This document shows positions 25,869 to 35,365 of a DNA stretch of 64,000 bases, in pieces. Origin of the DNA: Salinirubrum litoreum (GTDB taxonomy: Archaea > Halobacteriota > Halobacteria > Halobacteriales > Haloferacaceae); assembly GCF_020567425.1 (NCBI RefSeq), contig NZ_JAJCVJ010000004.1, positions 62,001 to 126,000 of the forward strand, in the 5' to 3' direction. A model generated the notes under the pieces. The model was not told the DNA's origin, did not search any database, and was given only the letters and a program-made list of their open reading frames with translations. How positions within the stretch are numbered: the first letter of the stretch is position 1; every line of letters begins with the position of its first letter. The translations under genes and the position numbers were made by a program.

Positions 25869-28103
25869 TCACTCTCCGGCCGGGACCGTCCCGTCGAGGT
25901 GCCACGCCCGCAGATCACTGATCGTCACGTCCCCGCCGGTCGCGCGGAGACTGACACCCTCGGCGTCCTCGCGGGTCGGGTAGACGCGACTCGTGAGACA
26001 CCGCGCTTCGTCGGCGAACAGTTCGACGATCGAACCGTCGGCGAACAGCCGAAGCGACAGCGTCCCGTCGCCGACCGGGAGTCGCTGTTCGTCGGTCGTC
26101 GCGCCCGCGGCTCTCGCGTCGCCATCTCGCCCGAGGCCGTTCGTCGAGTCGGTTCTGTCGACGACCACCGCCTCGCCGTCGTACCGAAGCCGGGTGTGCT
26201 CGGTGCCGGCGGGGGACTCGAACAGTGAGAGCGTCAGTGTCGCCCCGGGTTCGAGGTCGAACTCCCCGGCGAGTTCGTAGCGGTTCCCCGCGAGTGGGAG
26301 TCGGCGGTGCTCGCCGGCCGAGAGTGTCAGCGTCTCGCCGGCCGAGTCGTCGTCGCCGACGACCTGGTCGCCGCGAAGCGCGGTTAGCTCTCGGGCCGGT
26401 CGCTGGCGGAGTCGGCCCTCGTCGGTCACGTCCAGTTCGCGCGGCAGGGAGAGACAGCCGGACCAGCCGGCCTCCCACTGCGCTTTCGTGGACCGGGCTT
26501 CAGGGAGCCAGCCGAACAGCAGGGTCCGGCCGTCGTCGGTCTCTAGCGACTGTGGGGCGTAGAAGTCGCCGTAGTCCAGCTTGTCGTGTGACTCGACCCG
26601 GAAGCCCGGCGAGACGAGGTCGGCGGATCCGACGAAGTACACCACGTCCTCGTAGTTCGAGACGTGGAGCAGGTCGTAGTCGCCGAACCGGAGGAGTTCG
26701 GGACACTCCCAGACCGCGCCGCTCCCCTCCCAGTCGCCGGTCAGCAGGGGGCCGACGTACTCCCACTCGTCGAGCGTCTCGCCCCGGTAGAGCAGGGCCG
26801 TGCCACCCACGTCGGTCACGCCGGAGCCGATGACGTGGTACCAGGTGTCCCGGTCGCGCCAGACGCAGTGGTCGCGGAACTCCGCCGACCAGTCCTCGGT
26901 CGAGAGCACGTCGAGGTCGGTCGGGGCCGACTCGATGACCGGGTTCGCGGGGTCCTTCTGCCAGCGGTCCAGCGTCTCGTCGGGCGAGACGGCGAGACAG
27001 GGCAACTGTGCTCGCTCTCTGCCGCCGGTGTAGAGAATCGTCGGCGTCCCGTCGTCGTCCACGGCACACCCGGACCAACAGCCGTCCCGGTCCGGACCAT
27101 CTGGATCGGGTGCGAGCGCGACGGGTCGATCTTCCCAGTGGACCAGGTCGTCGGAGACGGCGTGGCCCCAGTGGATCGTCCCGTGGAACGGGCCGGCCGG
27201 GTTGTACTGGTAGAAGACGTGGTAGCGCCCGTTCCACTGGATCAGCCCGTTCGGGTCGTTGAGCCACCCGGCCGGGCCGGCGAGGTGGTAGCCGGGTCGG
27301 TGGTGGTCGTCGGCGAGTCGCTCGCGCATCGCGGTGAACCCCGTCGTCGCCCCGCCAGCATCGTCGTCAGCAGGCGGCCCGGCGACACCGGGGCGATCCG
27401 AGAACGCCGGGTAGCGGTCGCCGGCGAGCAGGGTCAGGGCGTTGCGGACGAACCGCTCCTGTGTCGTCGCCACCTCGTAGTCCGGCGCGAACTCGTCGTG
27501 AAAGCGGAGTTCGGAGCCGGCACCGAGGACGTGGCCCGCGCCGTGGTGCCACTCGATCAGCGACTTCCGGGCGACCTCGTAGTCGGCCCCGCGCACCGCC
27601 GACGCGAGCACCTGCCCCTCGCTCGGCAGGACGTGCTCGTACCGGGCGTAGGCCTGCTGGCTCCCCGAGGGCCGGGTGTACACCGGCAGGTCCGGGAACG
27701 ACTCGAAGACCGGGTGATCGGCGTGGAGTCGCTTGGCGAGGAAGCCGCCGCCGTTCGGCAGTTCGTCGGTGCCGGTCGCGTCCGGCGGGACCGTGTCGAT
27801 ACCGAGTCTGTCCACCGCCGACAGCGCGTGCCCCGACAGCAGGAGGCCGCCGCCGTCGGCGACGAACGTGTCGAGCGTGTCGGCGGCGCCCGCCGGGAGC
27901 ACGTCGGCGTCGTCCGTACCCAGCGGTCGGTCACGGTGCCACCAGCAGGCGTCGAACGCGGCGAGTCGACTCGCGTCGGCGACGTCACCGAGTCGGAGCG
28001 AGTCGGCGTCGAACGCCGAGGTACACCAGTCGCGGGCCGCCTGTTCGTCGGCAGAGAGATCGTCGCCACAGAGAAACGCGACGCGAACCGAACCTTCGTC
28101 CAT
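25869..28103 (-). CDS. GH32 beta-fructosidase with N-terminal GATase1/ThuA-like domain
   Basis: 744 residues in three parts: residues 1-235 resemble a GATase1/ThuA-like flavodoxin fold ([24 protein letters not shown]), 255-560 are a five-bladed GH32 domain and 565-744 a GH32 C-terminal beta sandwich. Catalytic residues are Asp283 (WLNDPNG) and Glu466 (WECPE). The middle motif, usually RDP, reads FRDH at 409-412, keeping the aspartate but replacing the proline. It should release fructose from sucrose, inulin or levan. ATG 28103. Convergent with the GH68 gene; the fused N-terminal domain may be a carbohydrate-linked accessory unit. Confidence 0.87.
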   Translation of the reverse strand: MDEGSVRVAFLCGDDLSADEQAARDWCTSAFDADSLRLGDVADASRLAAFDACWWHRDRPLGTDDADVLPAGAADTLDTFVADGGGLLLSGHALSAVDRLGIDTVPPDATGTDELPNGGGFLAKRLHADHPVFESFPDLPVYTRPSGSQQAYARYEHVLPSEGQVLASAVRGADYEVARKSLIEWHHGAGHVLGAGSELRFHDEFAPDYEVATTQERFVRNALTLLAGDRYPAFSDRPGVAGPPADDDAGGATTGFTAMRERLADDHHRPGYHLAGPAGWLNDPNGLIQWNGRYHVFYQYNPAGPFHGTIHWGHAVSDDLVHWEDRPVALAPDPDGPDRDGCWSGCAVDDDGTPTILYTGGRERAQLPCLAVSPDETLDRWQKDPANPVIESAPTDLDVLSTEDWSAEFRDHCVWRDRDTWYHVIGSGVTDVGGTALLYRGETLDEWEYVGPLLTGDWEGSGAVWECPELLRFGDYDLLHVSNYEDVVYFVGSADLVSPGFRVESHDKLDYGDFYAPQSLETDDGRTLLFGWLPEARSTKAQWEAGWSGCLSLPRELDVTDEGRLRQRPARELTALRGDQVVGDDDSAGETLTLSAGEHRRLPLAGNRYELAGEFDLEPGATLTLSLFESPAGTEHTRLRYDGEAVVVDRTDSTNGLGRDGDARAAGATTDEQRLPVGDGTLSLRLFADGSIVELFADEARCLTSRVYPTREDAEGVSLRATGGDVTISDLRAWHLDGTVPAGE

Positions 28104-28237
28104 CGTTCCCACGAGACGCAGGGCGGACTAAGAGTTGTCGGACGCGGCGCGCGAGTCGGCGCTCGCGTCGCCACCTCGCACGACCCGCCCACCGAGCAAC
28201 CGTACCCGATAAGTGCGCGCCACCCTAAGACGGGCAC

Positions 28238-29299
28238 ATGAACTACCGAGAACTCGGGTCGTCCGGTGTCGAGGTGTCCGAAGTCGGCTTCGGTGCGTGG
28301 GTCGTCGGCACCGACTGGTGGGGCGACCGCACAGAGGAGCAGGCCGTCGAGATGGTCCAGCACGCGCTGGATCGCGGTGTCAGCTACATCGACACCGGCG
28401 ACGTGTACGGCCACGGCGACAGCGAGGAACTGATCGGGCGGGCCATCGCCGACCGGCGCGAGGAGGTCACGCTGGCGACGAAGATCGGCTACGACTTCTA
28501 CAACAACCCGCAGGCCGGCCACGGCGAACTCCCGAAGCGCGTCGACCCGGAGTGGATCGACACCGCCGTCGAGCGCAGTCTGGACCGACTCGACACGGAT
28601 CACGTCGAGTTCCTGCAACTCCACAACGCGAACGTCGACGAGGTGACGCCCGACGTGGTCGAGAAGCTGGAGGAACTGAAGGAAGCTGGCACGGTCGAGG
28701 CGATCGGCTGGGCGCTCGGTCCCTCCATCGGGTGGCTCGCTGAGGGCGACCGTGCGGTCGAACTGGAGGTTTTCGACGCGGTCCAGACCGTCTTCAACGT
28801 CTTCGAGCAGACCCCCGGTCGGCACTTCCTGGAGACCATCGAGGCGACCGACTCGGACACGTCGGTCATCGCCCGCGTGCCGCACTCCTCGGGCCTGCTG
28901 AACGAGCAGGTGACCCCCGACACCGAACTCGGCAAGGGCGACCACCGTGCCCACCGACCGACCGCGTGGTACGAGGCCGGCTGGGAGAAACTGGAGGCGC
29001 TGCGCTTCCTCGAACGCGACGGCGAGCGCACGATGGGGCAGGCGTCGATCCAGTGGCTCCTGAGCCACGACGCGGTCGCCTCCGTGACGCCGACGTTCCG
29101 GACCACCGACGACATCGACGAGTGGGCCGCCGCGCCGGACACGCCCGCACTCTCCGAGGAGGAGGTCGCCCGTGTCGAAGAACTGTACCAGCAGAACTTC
29201 GGCGTCGAACGCGACGACGGGATGGACGCGCTTCGCTCGTCGGTGGGCGGCGAGGACATCGAAGCCGCCGGGGTCGACAAGCAGGCCGCAGGCGACTGA
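28238..29299 (+). CDS. Aldo/keto reductase
   Basis: 353 residues. The AKR tetrad is present: Asp in DTGDVYG (about residue 49), the Tyr of VYG, Lys in LATKIGYD, and His in LQLHNAN. The C-terminal NADPH segment and VASVTPTFRTTDDIDEW follow the family. It should reduce aldehydes or ketones, or oxidise sugars, with NADP(H). Its stop overlaps the start of the small membrane gene (TGATG), so they form an operon. Position near the fructan genes suggests sugar metabolism, but that is only context. Confidence 0.9.
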   Translation: MNYRELGSSGVEVSEVGFGAWVVGTDWWGDRTEEQAVEMVQHALDRGVSYIDTGDVYGHGDSEELIGRAIADRREEVTLATKIGYDFYNNPQAGHGELPKRVDPEWIDTAVERSLDRLDTDHVEFLQLHNANVDEVTPDVVEKLEELKEAGTVEAIGWALGPSIGWLAEGDRAVELEVFDAVQTVFNVFEQTPGRHFLETIEATDSDTSVIARVPHSSGLLNEQVTPDTELGKGDHRAHRPTAWYEAGWEKLEALRFLERDGERTMGQASIQWLLSHDAVASVTPTFRTTDDIDEWAAAPDTPALSEEEVARVEELYQQNFGVERDDGMDALRSSVGGEDIEAAGVDKQAAGD

Positions 29300-29490
29300 T
29301 GACCTCGCCGCTCGTCTCGACCACGACGCTCGCGTTCGCCGCGATCACGGCGGTCGCACACGCGGTCCTCGCCGGGTGGGTGTACCGCGACGCCGAGTCG
29401 CGCGAAGTGGACGCGACGCCGTGGGTCGTCGCCACCCTGCTGACCGGCGTGCTCGGTGCCGGCGGCTACCTGCTCGTCGGTCGGGACTGA
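29299..29490 (+). CDS. Small two-helix membrane protein
   Basis: 63 residues. Two hydrophobic helices (about 8-28 and 42-60) are separated by a charged loop, WVYRDAESREVDAT, which looks like the PLDc_N/SHOCT-neighbour type of small membrane proteins (aromatic, then YRDA, then a glycine-rich second helix LTGVLGAGGYLLVGRD). Its ATG overlaps the aldo/keto reductase stop by one base. Function unknown. Confidence 0.68.
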   Translation: MTSPLVSTTTLAFAAITAVAHAVLAGWVYRDAESREVDATPWVVATLLTGVLGAGGYLLVGRD

Positions 29491-29589
29491 GCGCGTCTGC
29501 GCGGAGGGCCCGCCCGTCGTCCCTCTCCGCTCGTGACGAAGTCTCACACCAGAGGAACGCTTTTCAGTCGGTCGCTCGATACCCGGTCC

Positions 29590-30261
29590 GTGACAGACAG
29601 CAGTGACGACGACGCGGACGGTGGGCCGCCGCCACAGGAACCGGTGACTGGCGAGTCGGTGACCCTGACGGTCGGCGACAGCGAGTACCGCGGCCGACTG
29701 AACACGCCCGACGGCGGGTCGGACCGCGGCATCCTCGTGGTGCCGGGCGCCGGCCACGGTCCCTTCGGGACGGTGTTCGCCACCTTCGCCGACGCGGCCG
29801 CGGAGCGTGGCTTCACCGTTGCGCGCTTCGAGACGTGGGCCGATCACGAGGAGGTGGAGGCGAAGACACCCGAACAGCATCGTGCGGACATCGCGGCGGG
29901 CATCGACTTGCTGCGCTCGCAGGGCTGTGAGTCCGTCGTACTCGTCGCCAAGAGTTTCGGAGGGGGACTGGCGCTCCGCTGTGGCCCACTGCCGGTCGAG
30001 CGCATGGTGCTGTGGGCACCGGCGGTGTCGTTCGAGGACGGCGAGAGCTTCCCGTCGCTCGGGGCCGACGAGTTGGCCGGCATCGACGTACCGGTTCGTA
30101 TCCTGCAGGGCGAGGACGATCAGGTGGTGTCGGTCGAGACTGCCCGGCAGGTGACCGAGCACCTGCCGAGGGGTGAACTGCTCGTGTTCGAAGGCGAGGA
30201 CCACTCGTTCATGCACGACGAGGCGCGCGTGATCGAGCGGACGCTCGACTTCTGCGAGTAG
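29590..30261 (+). CDS. Alpha/beta hydrolase, dienelactone-hydrolase-like
   Basis: 223 residues. After an acidic, proline-containing leader, the fold shows GILVVPGAGHGPFG (oxyanion region), VAKSFGGGLAL with the nucleophilic serine, GEDDQVV with the acid and EDHSF with the histidine, in the correct order. This is the short alpha/beta-hydrolase (KANL3/Tex30, dienelactone hydrolase-like) type; substrate unknown. The GTG at 29590 is chosen because the acidic leader begins there; the open frame extends upstream without features. Confidence 0.78.
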   Translation: MTDSSDDDADGGPPPQEPVTGESVTLTVGDSEYRGRLNTPDGGSDRGILVVPGAGHGPFGTVFATFADAAAERGFTVARFETWADHEEVEAKTPEQHRADIAAGIDLLRSQGCESVVLVAKSFGGGLALRCGPLPVERMVLWAPAVSFEDGESFPSLGADELAGIDVPVRILQGEDDQVVSVETARQVTEHLPRGELLVFEGEDHSFMHDEARVIERTLDFCE

Positions 30262-30297
30262 GCCGAGTCGGTCGACCTCTGCGAGTGGTCGGCGTTC

Positions 30298-30960
30298 TCA
30301 GACCTGCTGGATCTCCTCGAAGGGCTGGACGACGACGAAGCCGCCCTCGTCGAAGGCCATCTGGTAGCGTTCGTCCGAGGACTGGCCGACGAGGTCGCTC
30401 AGGCTCCGGTTGCGCTCGATGCTCGGCGAGCAGTCGGCGCTCCACGCGACGGTCGCGTTGGGGTCGGTGCGGACCGGCGGCTTCAGGACCAGTGGTTCGC
30501 CGTGGGTGGTGATCGCCACGGTGCCCGGCCCCGAGAGGAAGACGTTCGTCAGGCCGGCCGCGGAGGCACCGCCGAGGCTTCCGATCGTACCGATCTCGTA
30601 GTCGACCTGCTCCTCGAAGGCCAGCACGTCGTTACCGTTGACCGAGATGGACTCGTCGGCGTCGAGCGAGAGCAGTTGGATCTCCTTGCCCTGGTCGGCG
30701 AGGTAGACGCTCCCCTGTCCACTCACCTCCATGACCGGGGTCCCTTCGCTGGTGGCCTTCGACTTGATGTAGCCCGTCAGACCGCCCTCGGCGTTGCTCT
30801 TGCCGGCGAAGGAGAGGTCGCCGTCGAAGGCGACCATCGACCCGGCCTTGGCGAGCACGGTCCCGTCGACGTTCACGTCGAGGAGTTTGCCGTTCTCTAA
30901 CTGGAAGCTGTCCTGGTCGTCTTTCGGTGCGTTCGTCTCGACGAATTCGTCTACGTCCAT
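30298..30960 (-). CDS. AIM24 (DUF124) family protein
   Basis: 220 residues. The AIM24 beta-barrel pattern is clear: ENGKLLDVNVDGTVLAKAGSMVAFDGDLSF, GSVYLADQGKEIQLLSLDADESISVNGNDVLAFEEQVDYEIG, and SGPGTVAITTHGEPLVL. The family is found in bacteria, archaea and mitochondria; the mitochondrial member affects cristae, and no clear function is known in archaea. ATG 30960; a TATA-like CTATATC lies near 31005-31012. It is convergent with the hydrolase gene. Confidence 0.85.
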   Translation of the reverse strand: MDVDEFVETNAPKDDQDSFQLENGKLLDVNVDGTVLAKAGSMVAFDGDLSFAGKSNAEGGLTGYIKSKATSEGTPVMEVSGQGSVYLADQGKEIQLLSLDADESISVNGNDVLAFEEQVDYEIGTIGSLGGASAAGLTNVFLSGPGTVAITTHGEPLVLKPPVRTDPNATVAWSADCSPSIERNRSLSDLVGQSSDERYQMAFDEGGFVVVQPFEEIQQV

Positions 30961-31274
30961 TGTGTCACGAGTCGCGGGGACTCGGGCGTGGGTTCTGCCC
31001 GATCGGTGATATAGTTGCGGGCCGGACCGGCCGACGTCTCGTCGCGTTCCCCGTGGTTGTGTCTCTCGTACCCGGCGTGGCCGTGACGAGAGCGTGCTCG
31101 GTGCCAGTACCCTTCCGACGAGCACACCGGTCGGCCGGACTGGTCTCGCTCCCGACAGTGGCCGCGATGGAGACAGCACCTCGGCGACCGAAGCGACCTG
31201 ACGGCTACGAGTGGACAGAAAACCGGGGCTGGAGCGTCTGCGTCGCAGGGCCCGCGAGTGGGCGAGTGGGCGGT
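30961..31274. other. Intergenic stretch without a convincing gene
   Basis: 314 bases between the AIM24 gene and a small membrane-protein gene. It holds the AIM24 promoter on the left. An open frame on the plus strand from ATG 31168 (with KRPDGYEWTENRGW) has no partner signal I can recognise and is not called. Confidence 0.5.
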
Positions 31275-31502
31275 TCAGCGATTTCGGGGGGTGTTGAACT
31301 CGCTCCCGAGGCGGGTGAGGTAGACGAGGAGGACGGCCCCCAGAATCGCCGCGCCGACGGTGGCGACGGCGATCTGGAGCAGGCTCCCGCCGACGAAGAA
31401 GGCGACGAAGGTGCCCGAGAGCGCGACCGTGACGACGAACCCGGCCTTCAGTTGGTTGCTCGCGGTCGCACGCTCGGCGTCGTTCATGCTCGGGCCGACC
31501 AT
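31275..31502 (-). CDS. Small two-helix membrane protein
   Basis: 75 residues. A hydrophilic N-terminus (MNDAERATASNQLKAG from residue 6) is followed by two hydrophobic helices (about 22-42 and 46-65) and a short tail, SEFNTPRNR. The ATG at 31502 overlaps the stop of the upstream NTF2-like gene by one base (TGATG), implying coupled translation; ATG 31487 is also possible. The N-terminal pattern is shared by a haloarchaeal small membrane family I cannot name. Confidence 0.65.
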   Translation of the reverse strand: MVGPSMNDAERATASNQLKAGFVVTVALSGTFVAFFVGGSLLQIAVATVGAAILGAVLLVYLTRLGSEFNTPRNR

Positions 31503-31882
31503 CAGTCGTCGCCTCCGGTCTCGACCGGGGCGCTGACGTGCATCCCGACGAACAGCCACTCGTCGCTCCTGCGTTCGAGGGTGCCGGACCAGCGCGTCTC
31601 GAAGTCGTAGTCGGTGCCGCGCTGGGTCCACGACATCCGGACTTCGTCCGAGAACCAGCCCCAGTCGTCGCGCTCGGTGACCCTGAGGTCGTGGCTCTCG
31701 ACGGTCCAGTCGTCGGTGACCCGACTCTGTTCCCGCAGGCCTTCGGCGATCTCGTCGTAGCCGTCGAGTCGTTCGCCGACGCCGAACTTCACCACGTCCG
31801 GGCGCTCGGCGAAGTACGGGGCGAGTGGTTCGCCGCGCCTGAGAGCCTCGTAGTAGTCTCTGACCATCGCCTCTGCGCTCAT
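31502..31882 (-). CDS. NTF2-like (SnoaL-type) protein
   Basis: 126 residues of the cone-shaped NTF2 fold: VRDYYEALRRGEPLAPYFAERPDVVKFG, then the curved sheet with SHDLRVTERDDWGWFSDEVRMSW, FETRWSGTLERRSDEWLFVGMHVS. Members are small enzymes or ligand binders (SnoaL, ketosteroid isomerase); this one reads like the calcium/calmodulin-kinase association or DUF4440-type stress proteins. The reaction is unknown. It heads an operon with the small membrane protein. Its ATG lies about 100 bases from family 1 copy 2. Confidence 0.78.
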   Translation of the reverse strand: MSAEAMVRDYYEALRRGEPLAPYFAERPDVVKFGVGERLDGYDEIAEGLREQSRVTDDWTVESHDLRVTERDDWGWFSDEVRMSWTQRGTDYDFETRWSGTLERRSDEWLFVGMHVSAPVETGGDD

Positions 31883-31982
31883 ACATGATTCGAGGGGCTG
31901 GAGGGATTTGAACGTACCCGAACGCGTCGGCTGGTGTGACCGGAGCGACCGAAGCGATCGGCGAGGGCACAGACGGTTCCGG

Positions 31983-32230
31983 CGCGCGCGACTTCGACGC
32001 GCGCGAGGGAGGGTTCCGGGCGGTGCCGAGCGGAACCCGAGGTTGGGGAGGAGCGCGGTGCTGTCGTGGTTGCGGTCGCTGTGCAGTGCTGTCGCGGTCG
32101 CTGTGCAGTGCTGTCGCGGTCTGCGGTTCCGTGCGTACTCCCAGGTGCGGTCGCGGTGTGGTCGGTGTCGCGGTCTGCGGTCGCGGTGCCGTATCTGTCG
32201 CGGCCGCAGTCCTCGGTGTAGTAGCCATCA
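31983..32230 (+). ncRNA. Structured repeat element family 1, copy 2 (candidate non-coding RNA)
   Basis: Hairpin 1 pairs CGCGCGCG at 31983-31990 with 31998-32005; linker AGGGA; hairpin 2 pairs GGGTTCC (32011-32017) with GGAACCC (32032-32038) around the loop GGGCGGTGCCGAGC; GAGGTTGGGGAGGA follows, then a degenerate TGTCGCGGT-type tail to about 32230. It lies in the 473-base gap between the divergent NTF2-like and DUF5779-like genes. No other gene is seen in the gap. Confidence 0.6.
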
Positions 32231-32355
32231 CAGTCGGAGACACACCGGGAGTAGTTCACCGCGATTCACACGAAGACGGTATCACGCGTACGTATCGTCA
32301 GCCGTGCGTCTGCCGATGGCAGAGGCTTTTTGCTGTCGCCACGTGAGCCACGAGT

Positions 32356-32646
32356 ATGAGCGACTTCAACCTCGACCTGCGGAACGCCGAGGCCCACCTC
32401 GACGAGGAGGAGGGCCTGTCGGCGGACGTGGTCCTCGGGGTCCTCGACGGGACCGACGATCCAGAGGAGTGGATCGACGAAGTGAAATCGGGCAACGTGC
32501 TCGTGTTGTCGGTGCAGGGCGACCTCAACAAACTCGCCGCCGGGTTCGCCCGCGACATCAAAGACATGGGCGGCGAACTGATGCACTTCCGTCAGTTCCT
32601 CGTCGTCTCGCCGCCGGGTATCGACATCGACACCGACCGCCTGTAG
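32356..32646 (+). CDS. DUF5779-like small acidic protein
   Basis: 96 residues, acidic and soluble. It is a compact alpha/beta fold: LDLRNAEAHLDEEEGLSADVVLGVLDGTDDPEEWIDEVKSGNVLVLSVQGDLNKLAAGFARDIKDMGGELMHFRQFLVVSPPG. I believe this is the haloarchaeal/archaeal family DUF5779, function unknown; the ordered strands suggest a nucleotide or protein binding role. The stop overlaps the GTG start of the next gene (TAGTG), so the two are coupled. Confidence 0.68.
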   Translation: MSDFNLDLRNAEAHLDEEEGLSADVVLGVLDGTDDPEEWIDEVKSGNVLVLSVQGDLNKLAAGFARDIKDMGGELMHFRQFLVVSPPGIDIDTDRL

Positions 32647-33767
32647 TGGACCGGAGTCACTCGTCCGACGACGACAGTCCCACCGACTCGTCGACTTCCG
32701 GTTCGTCCGCCTCGGAGAACACCGACACGTCGACCGATTCCACCGCGTCCGATACCGATCAGTCACCCGTCATCAGCCACGGCCGACGCACCCTGGTCGC
32801 TCGCGTCCGGCGGTGGTTCCTGCTGACCGGCGACCGGTGGTACGTCACCGCCGTGATTCTCCTCGCCATCTTCGTCGGACTCGGACCGGTCGGCCACGCC
32901 CTCGTGCCGGTCGGTCCCGACACCTTCGGCCCGAACGCGGTCCGGCCGCTGTTGACGACACTGCTCAGTGGCTCGTTTCTGCTCGTCTCTATCGTCGTCT
33001 CGATCAACTCGCTGTTCGTCTCACAGGAGCAGACGCCACTGGGCCGGCAGTTCGACCGCATCCGGGACGTGGGTGAGTTCCGCCGGGACATCGAGTCACT
33101 GATCGACACGCCGATCAGTCCCGCCGAACCTGCTCGCTTCCTCCGCCTGCTGACCGGGAGTATCCTCGCCCGCGCGCAGTTGATCGACGAGGACATCGAC
33201 GAGTCGGTCGCGCTCGGCGACGCCGCCGCCCGAACCGCGCTCCGGTCGGGCGTCGACTCGTACGTCACCCACCTCGCCGAGGAGACACGCGTCGTCAGTA
33301 GCGCACTGGACGACGCCGACAGCACCTTCGAGTTGGTCGTGGCGACGATGGACTATGACTACAGCCGACAGGCGAACGACCTCCGGCGACTGCGCTCGGG
33401 GCACGACCTGCCCGAGGAGGCGGAGGCGCGCATCCAGTCGATTCTCGATCTGCTCCAGTACTTCGCCACCGCCCGCGAGTACTTCAAGACGCTCTACTTC
33501 GGCCGGGAGTTCGCCGACCTCTCGAACGGCTTGCTCCTCGTCTCGTTGCCGACCATCGCGCTGGTCGCGTTCGTCCTCCTGCATCTGAACAGTTTCGGCG
33601 ACCTCCACGCGGTGGCGACGCTGGTGACGACCGTCGCGCTGGCTCCCTTCGCGCTCCTCGCGGCGTACGTCGTCCGGGTCGGCACCATCGCCAGACGGAC
33701 CCGCGCCTCGGGGCAGTTCGTCGTCGAAGAACGGTCGATGGCCGGGCGCACGCCGACCGACGACTGA
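32646..33767 (+). CDS. Four-helix membrane protein with Ser/Thr/Asp-rich N-terminus
   Basis: 373 residues. Residues 1-50 are a disordered Ser/Thr/Asp tract; two membrane helices follow (about 68-88 and 100-120), then a long soluble helical region (about 125-290, coiled-coil-like) and two more membrane helices near 300-340. I do not recognise a catalytic motif. A GTG start at 32646 overlaps the stop of the DUF5779-like gene, so both form an operon. The pattern is like haloarchaeal stress-sensing or channel-like membrane proteins, but that is a guess. Confidence 0.68.
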   Translation: MDRSHSSDDDSPTDSSTSGSSASENTDTSTDSTASDTDQSPVISHGRRTLVARVRRWFLLTGDRWYVTAVILLAIFVGLGPVGHALVPVGPDTFGPNAVRPLLTTLLSGSFLLVSIVVSINSLFVSQEQTPLGRQFDRIRDVGEFRRDIESLIDTPISPAEPARFLRLLTGSILARAQLIDEDIDESVALGDAAARTALRSGVDSYVTHLAEETRVVSSALDDADSTFELVVATMDYDYSRQANDLRRLRSGHDLPEEAEARIQSILDLLQYFATAREYFKTLYFGREFADLSNGLLLVSLPTIALVAFVLLHLNSFGDLHAVATLVTTVALAPFALLAAYVVRVGTIARRTRASGQFVVEERSMAGRTPTDD

Positions 33768-33811
33768 GCTGTCGGCACGCGCAGAGAGACGAACCTGCCC
33801 GACTCCGACGC

Positions 33812-34555
33812 TCAGTCCGCGAGGAACGTCAGCCAGTGGCCGTCCGTCTCTCGTACTCGAACCCCGCCGTCGACCGACTCCCGCGCCACCACGCTGTCTC
33901 CGAGTGCCGACACCGCCGACTCGGGGTCGTCGGTTCGCAGGCCGAGGTCGACGTGGACACCGCCACGCGCGTCGGCGAGACCGAGTTGCGGTTCCCACAA
34001 CTCCAGGTCGAACGGTCCCCGGAGTCGCACCCGCCTGCGATCCTCGCCCCGATCCACGACCTCGAACCCGAGTGCGGTGTAGCGTGACTCGGCGGCGGCC
34101 AGGTCGGCGACCTCCAGGACGATCTCGAAGATGCCGGTCAGCGGTGGAGTGTCGTCGGACGGTGTGTCGGTGACGTCCGCGTCGGCGGGTGCAACCGACG
34201 CCTCGTCGTCGCCGACGCCACCGATCCCGCCGATCTCGACGCAGTGGTCGTCCGGATCGTCCACGTACAGCGACCGGTAGCTGCCGAACTGGTGTTCTTC
34301 GGGCGCGAGATCGGCGAGACGCGCAAGCCAGTCGTCGTACGCCGACTCGGGCGTCGTGAAGGCGTAGTGGACGTGGAGACCGCCACGCGGAACGGCGGTC
34401 GGTCGCCGGAGTCGGAGGGTCGTCTCGCCGACGCGAACCCCGATCTCGGACGCGGACTCGTGGGTCGGGGAGAGTCCGAGTCGGTCGGCGTAGAACTCCC
34501 GTGCCCGGTTGAGGTGTTTGACTTCGAGCGCGAGGTGTGAGAGACCGGTGAGCAT
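33812..34555 (-). CDS. VOC-superfamily (glyoxalase/dioxygenase) protein
   Basis: 247 residues in two vicinal-oxygen-chelate halves: GLSHLALEVKHLNRAREFYADRLGLSP near the N-terminus and GIFEIVLEVADLAAAESRYTALGFEVVD near 150. Metal ligands are suggested by His7, the histidines of GGLHVHYAF, and by DDHCVEIGG. The half resembling a catechol 2,3-dioxygenase-like fold could open rings, act on methylglyoxal or bind drugs; the substrate is unknown. ATG 34555, divergent from the MBL-like gene. Confidence 0.8.
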   Translation of the reverse strand: MLTGLSHLALEVKHLNRAREFYADRLGLSPTHESASEIGVRVGETTLRLRRPTAVPRGGLHVHYAFTTPESAYDDWLARLADLAPEEHQFGSYRSLYVDDPDDHCVEIGGIGGVGDDEASVAPADADVTDTPSDDTPPLTGIFEIVLEVADLAAAESRYTALGFEVVDRGEDRRRVRLRGPFDLELWEPQLGLADARGGVHVDLGLRTDDPESAVSALGDSVVARESVDGGVRVRETDGHWLTFLAD

Positions 34556-34634
34556 GGCGGCGGTTCGTGCCCGAGACCCAAAACTGTCGATGGAAACGAG
34601 ACTACTTATGGACACTGCGTCCCACCCTCTCTGT

Positions 34635-35321
34635 ATGCCGATGAAAGGCGGCGACGAGGCCGAACTGCGCGTGATCGACCGGTTCGAGGGGGGCGTCGGT
34701 TGGCTCGCGTACCCCGACGAGACGATGCAACGCGCCAGCCACGCACTCGCCGTCGACGGCGAGGTCTGGGTCGTCGATCCGGTCGACGCCCCCGGTGTCG
34801 ACGACCTGCTGGCCGAGTACGGCGAGGTCGCGGGCGTCGTCGTCGGTCTCGACCGTCACCTCCGTGACTGCGCCGAGGTCGCGACCCGCCACGACGTGCC
34901 GGTGTACGTCCCGAACTGGATGTCGGGGGTCGCCGAGGACCTTGACGCGCCCGTCGAACGGTTCGGCCGGGAACTCGCCGACACCGGCTACCGGGCGATC
35001 CGGGTCCGCGACACCTCGATCCCGCCGTGGCAGGAGGTCGCCCTCTACAGCGAGGAGACCGGGACGCTCCTCGTCCCCGAGTCGGTCGGCACCTGCGACT
35101 ACTTCCTGACGGGCGAGGAGCGACTGGGCGTCCACCCGATGTTGCGACTGTTCCCGCCGACGAAGGCCCTCGGCGGACTCGACCCCGACCGCATCCTCGT
35201 CGGGCACGGTGCGGGCGTCTTCGAGGACGCCGGCGACGCCCTGCGGGATGCGCTCCGGAACTCCCGGAAGCGAACACCTGCGCTGTACGGAAAGACGCTG
35301 AAGATGGCGCTGACGGGCTGA
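34635..35321 (+). CDS. Metallo-beta-lactamase-fold-like protein with incomplete metal site
   Basis: 228 residues. The chain follows the MBL fold (ALAVDGEVWVVDPVDAPGVDDLLAEYGEVAGVVVGLDRHLRDCAEVATRHDVPVYVP ... LLVPESVGTCDYFLTGEERLGVHPM ... DRILVGHGAGVFED), but the HxHxDH site is reduced to DRHLRDC, so metal binding may be partial. ATG 34635 is chosen because a TATA-like CTTATGG lies about 28 bases upstream; ATG 34608 would overlap that box. Its 3' end is followed by a hairpin with a T-run before CHAT module 2. Confidence 0.68.
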   Translation: MPMKGGDEAELRVIDRFEGGVGWLAYPDETMQRASHALAVDGEVWVVDPVDAPGVDDLLAEYGEVAGVVVGLDRHLRDCAEVATRHDVPVYVPNWMSGVAEDLDAPVERFGRELADTGYRAIRVRDTSIPPWQEVALYSEETGTLLVPESVGTCDYFLTGEERLGVHPMLRLFPPTKALGGLDPDRILVGHGAGVFEDAGDALRDALRNSRKRTPALYGKTLKMALTG

Positions 35322-35365
35322 CAGAGGTCGTGTCAACGCGGACGAACGGAGACTGTCTCGACAAC

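Noticed and set aside
31168-31304. Possible small plus-strand gene with KRPDGYEWTENRGW
   Set aside because: No promoter or family support, and its frame runs on into the antisense of a better gene.
31936-32346. Plus-strand ORF through family 1 copy 2 (with REGGFRAVPSGTRGWGG), similar to an ORF in copy 3
   Set aside because: The similarity follows from the conserved nucleotide structure; hairpin lengths in the four copies differ by non-multiples of three and the tails are low-complexity, so a protein is not supported.
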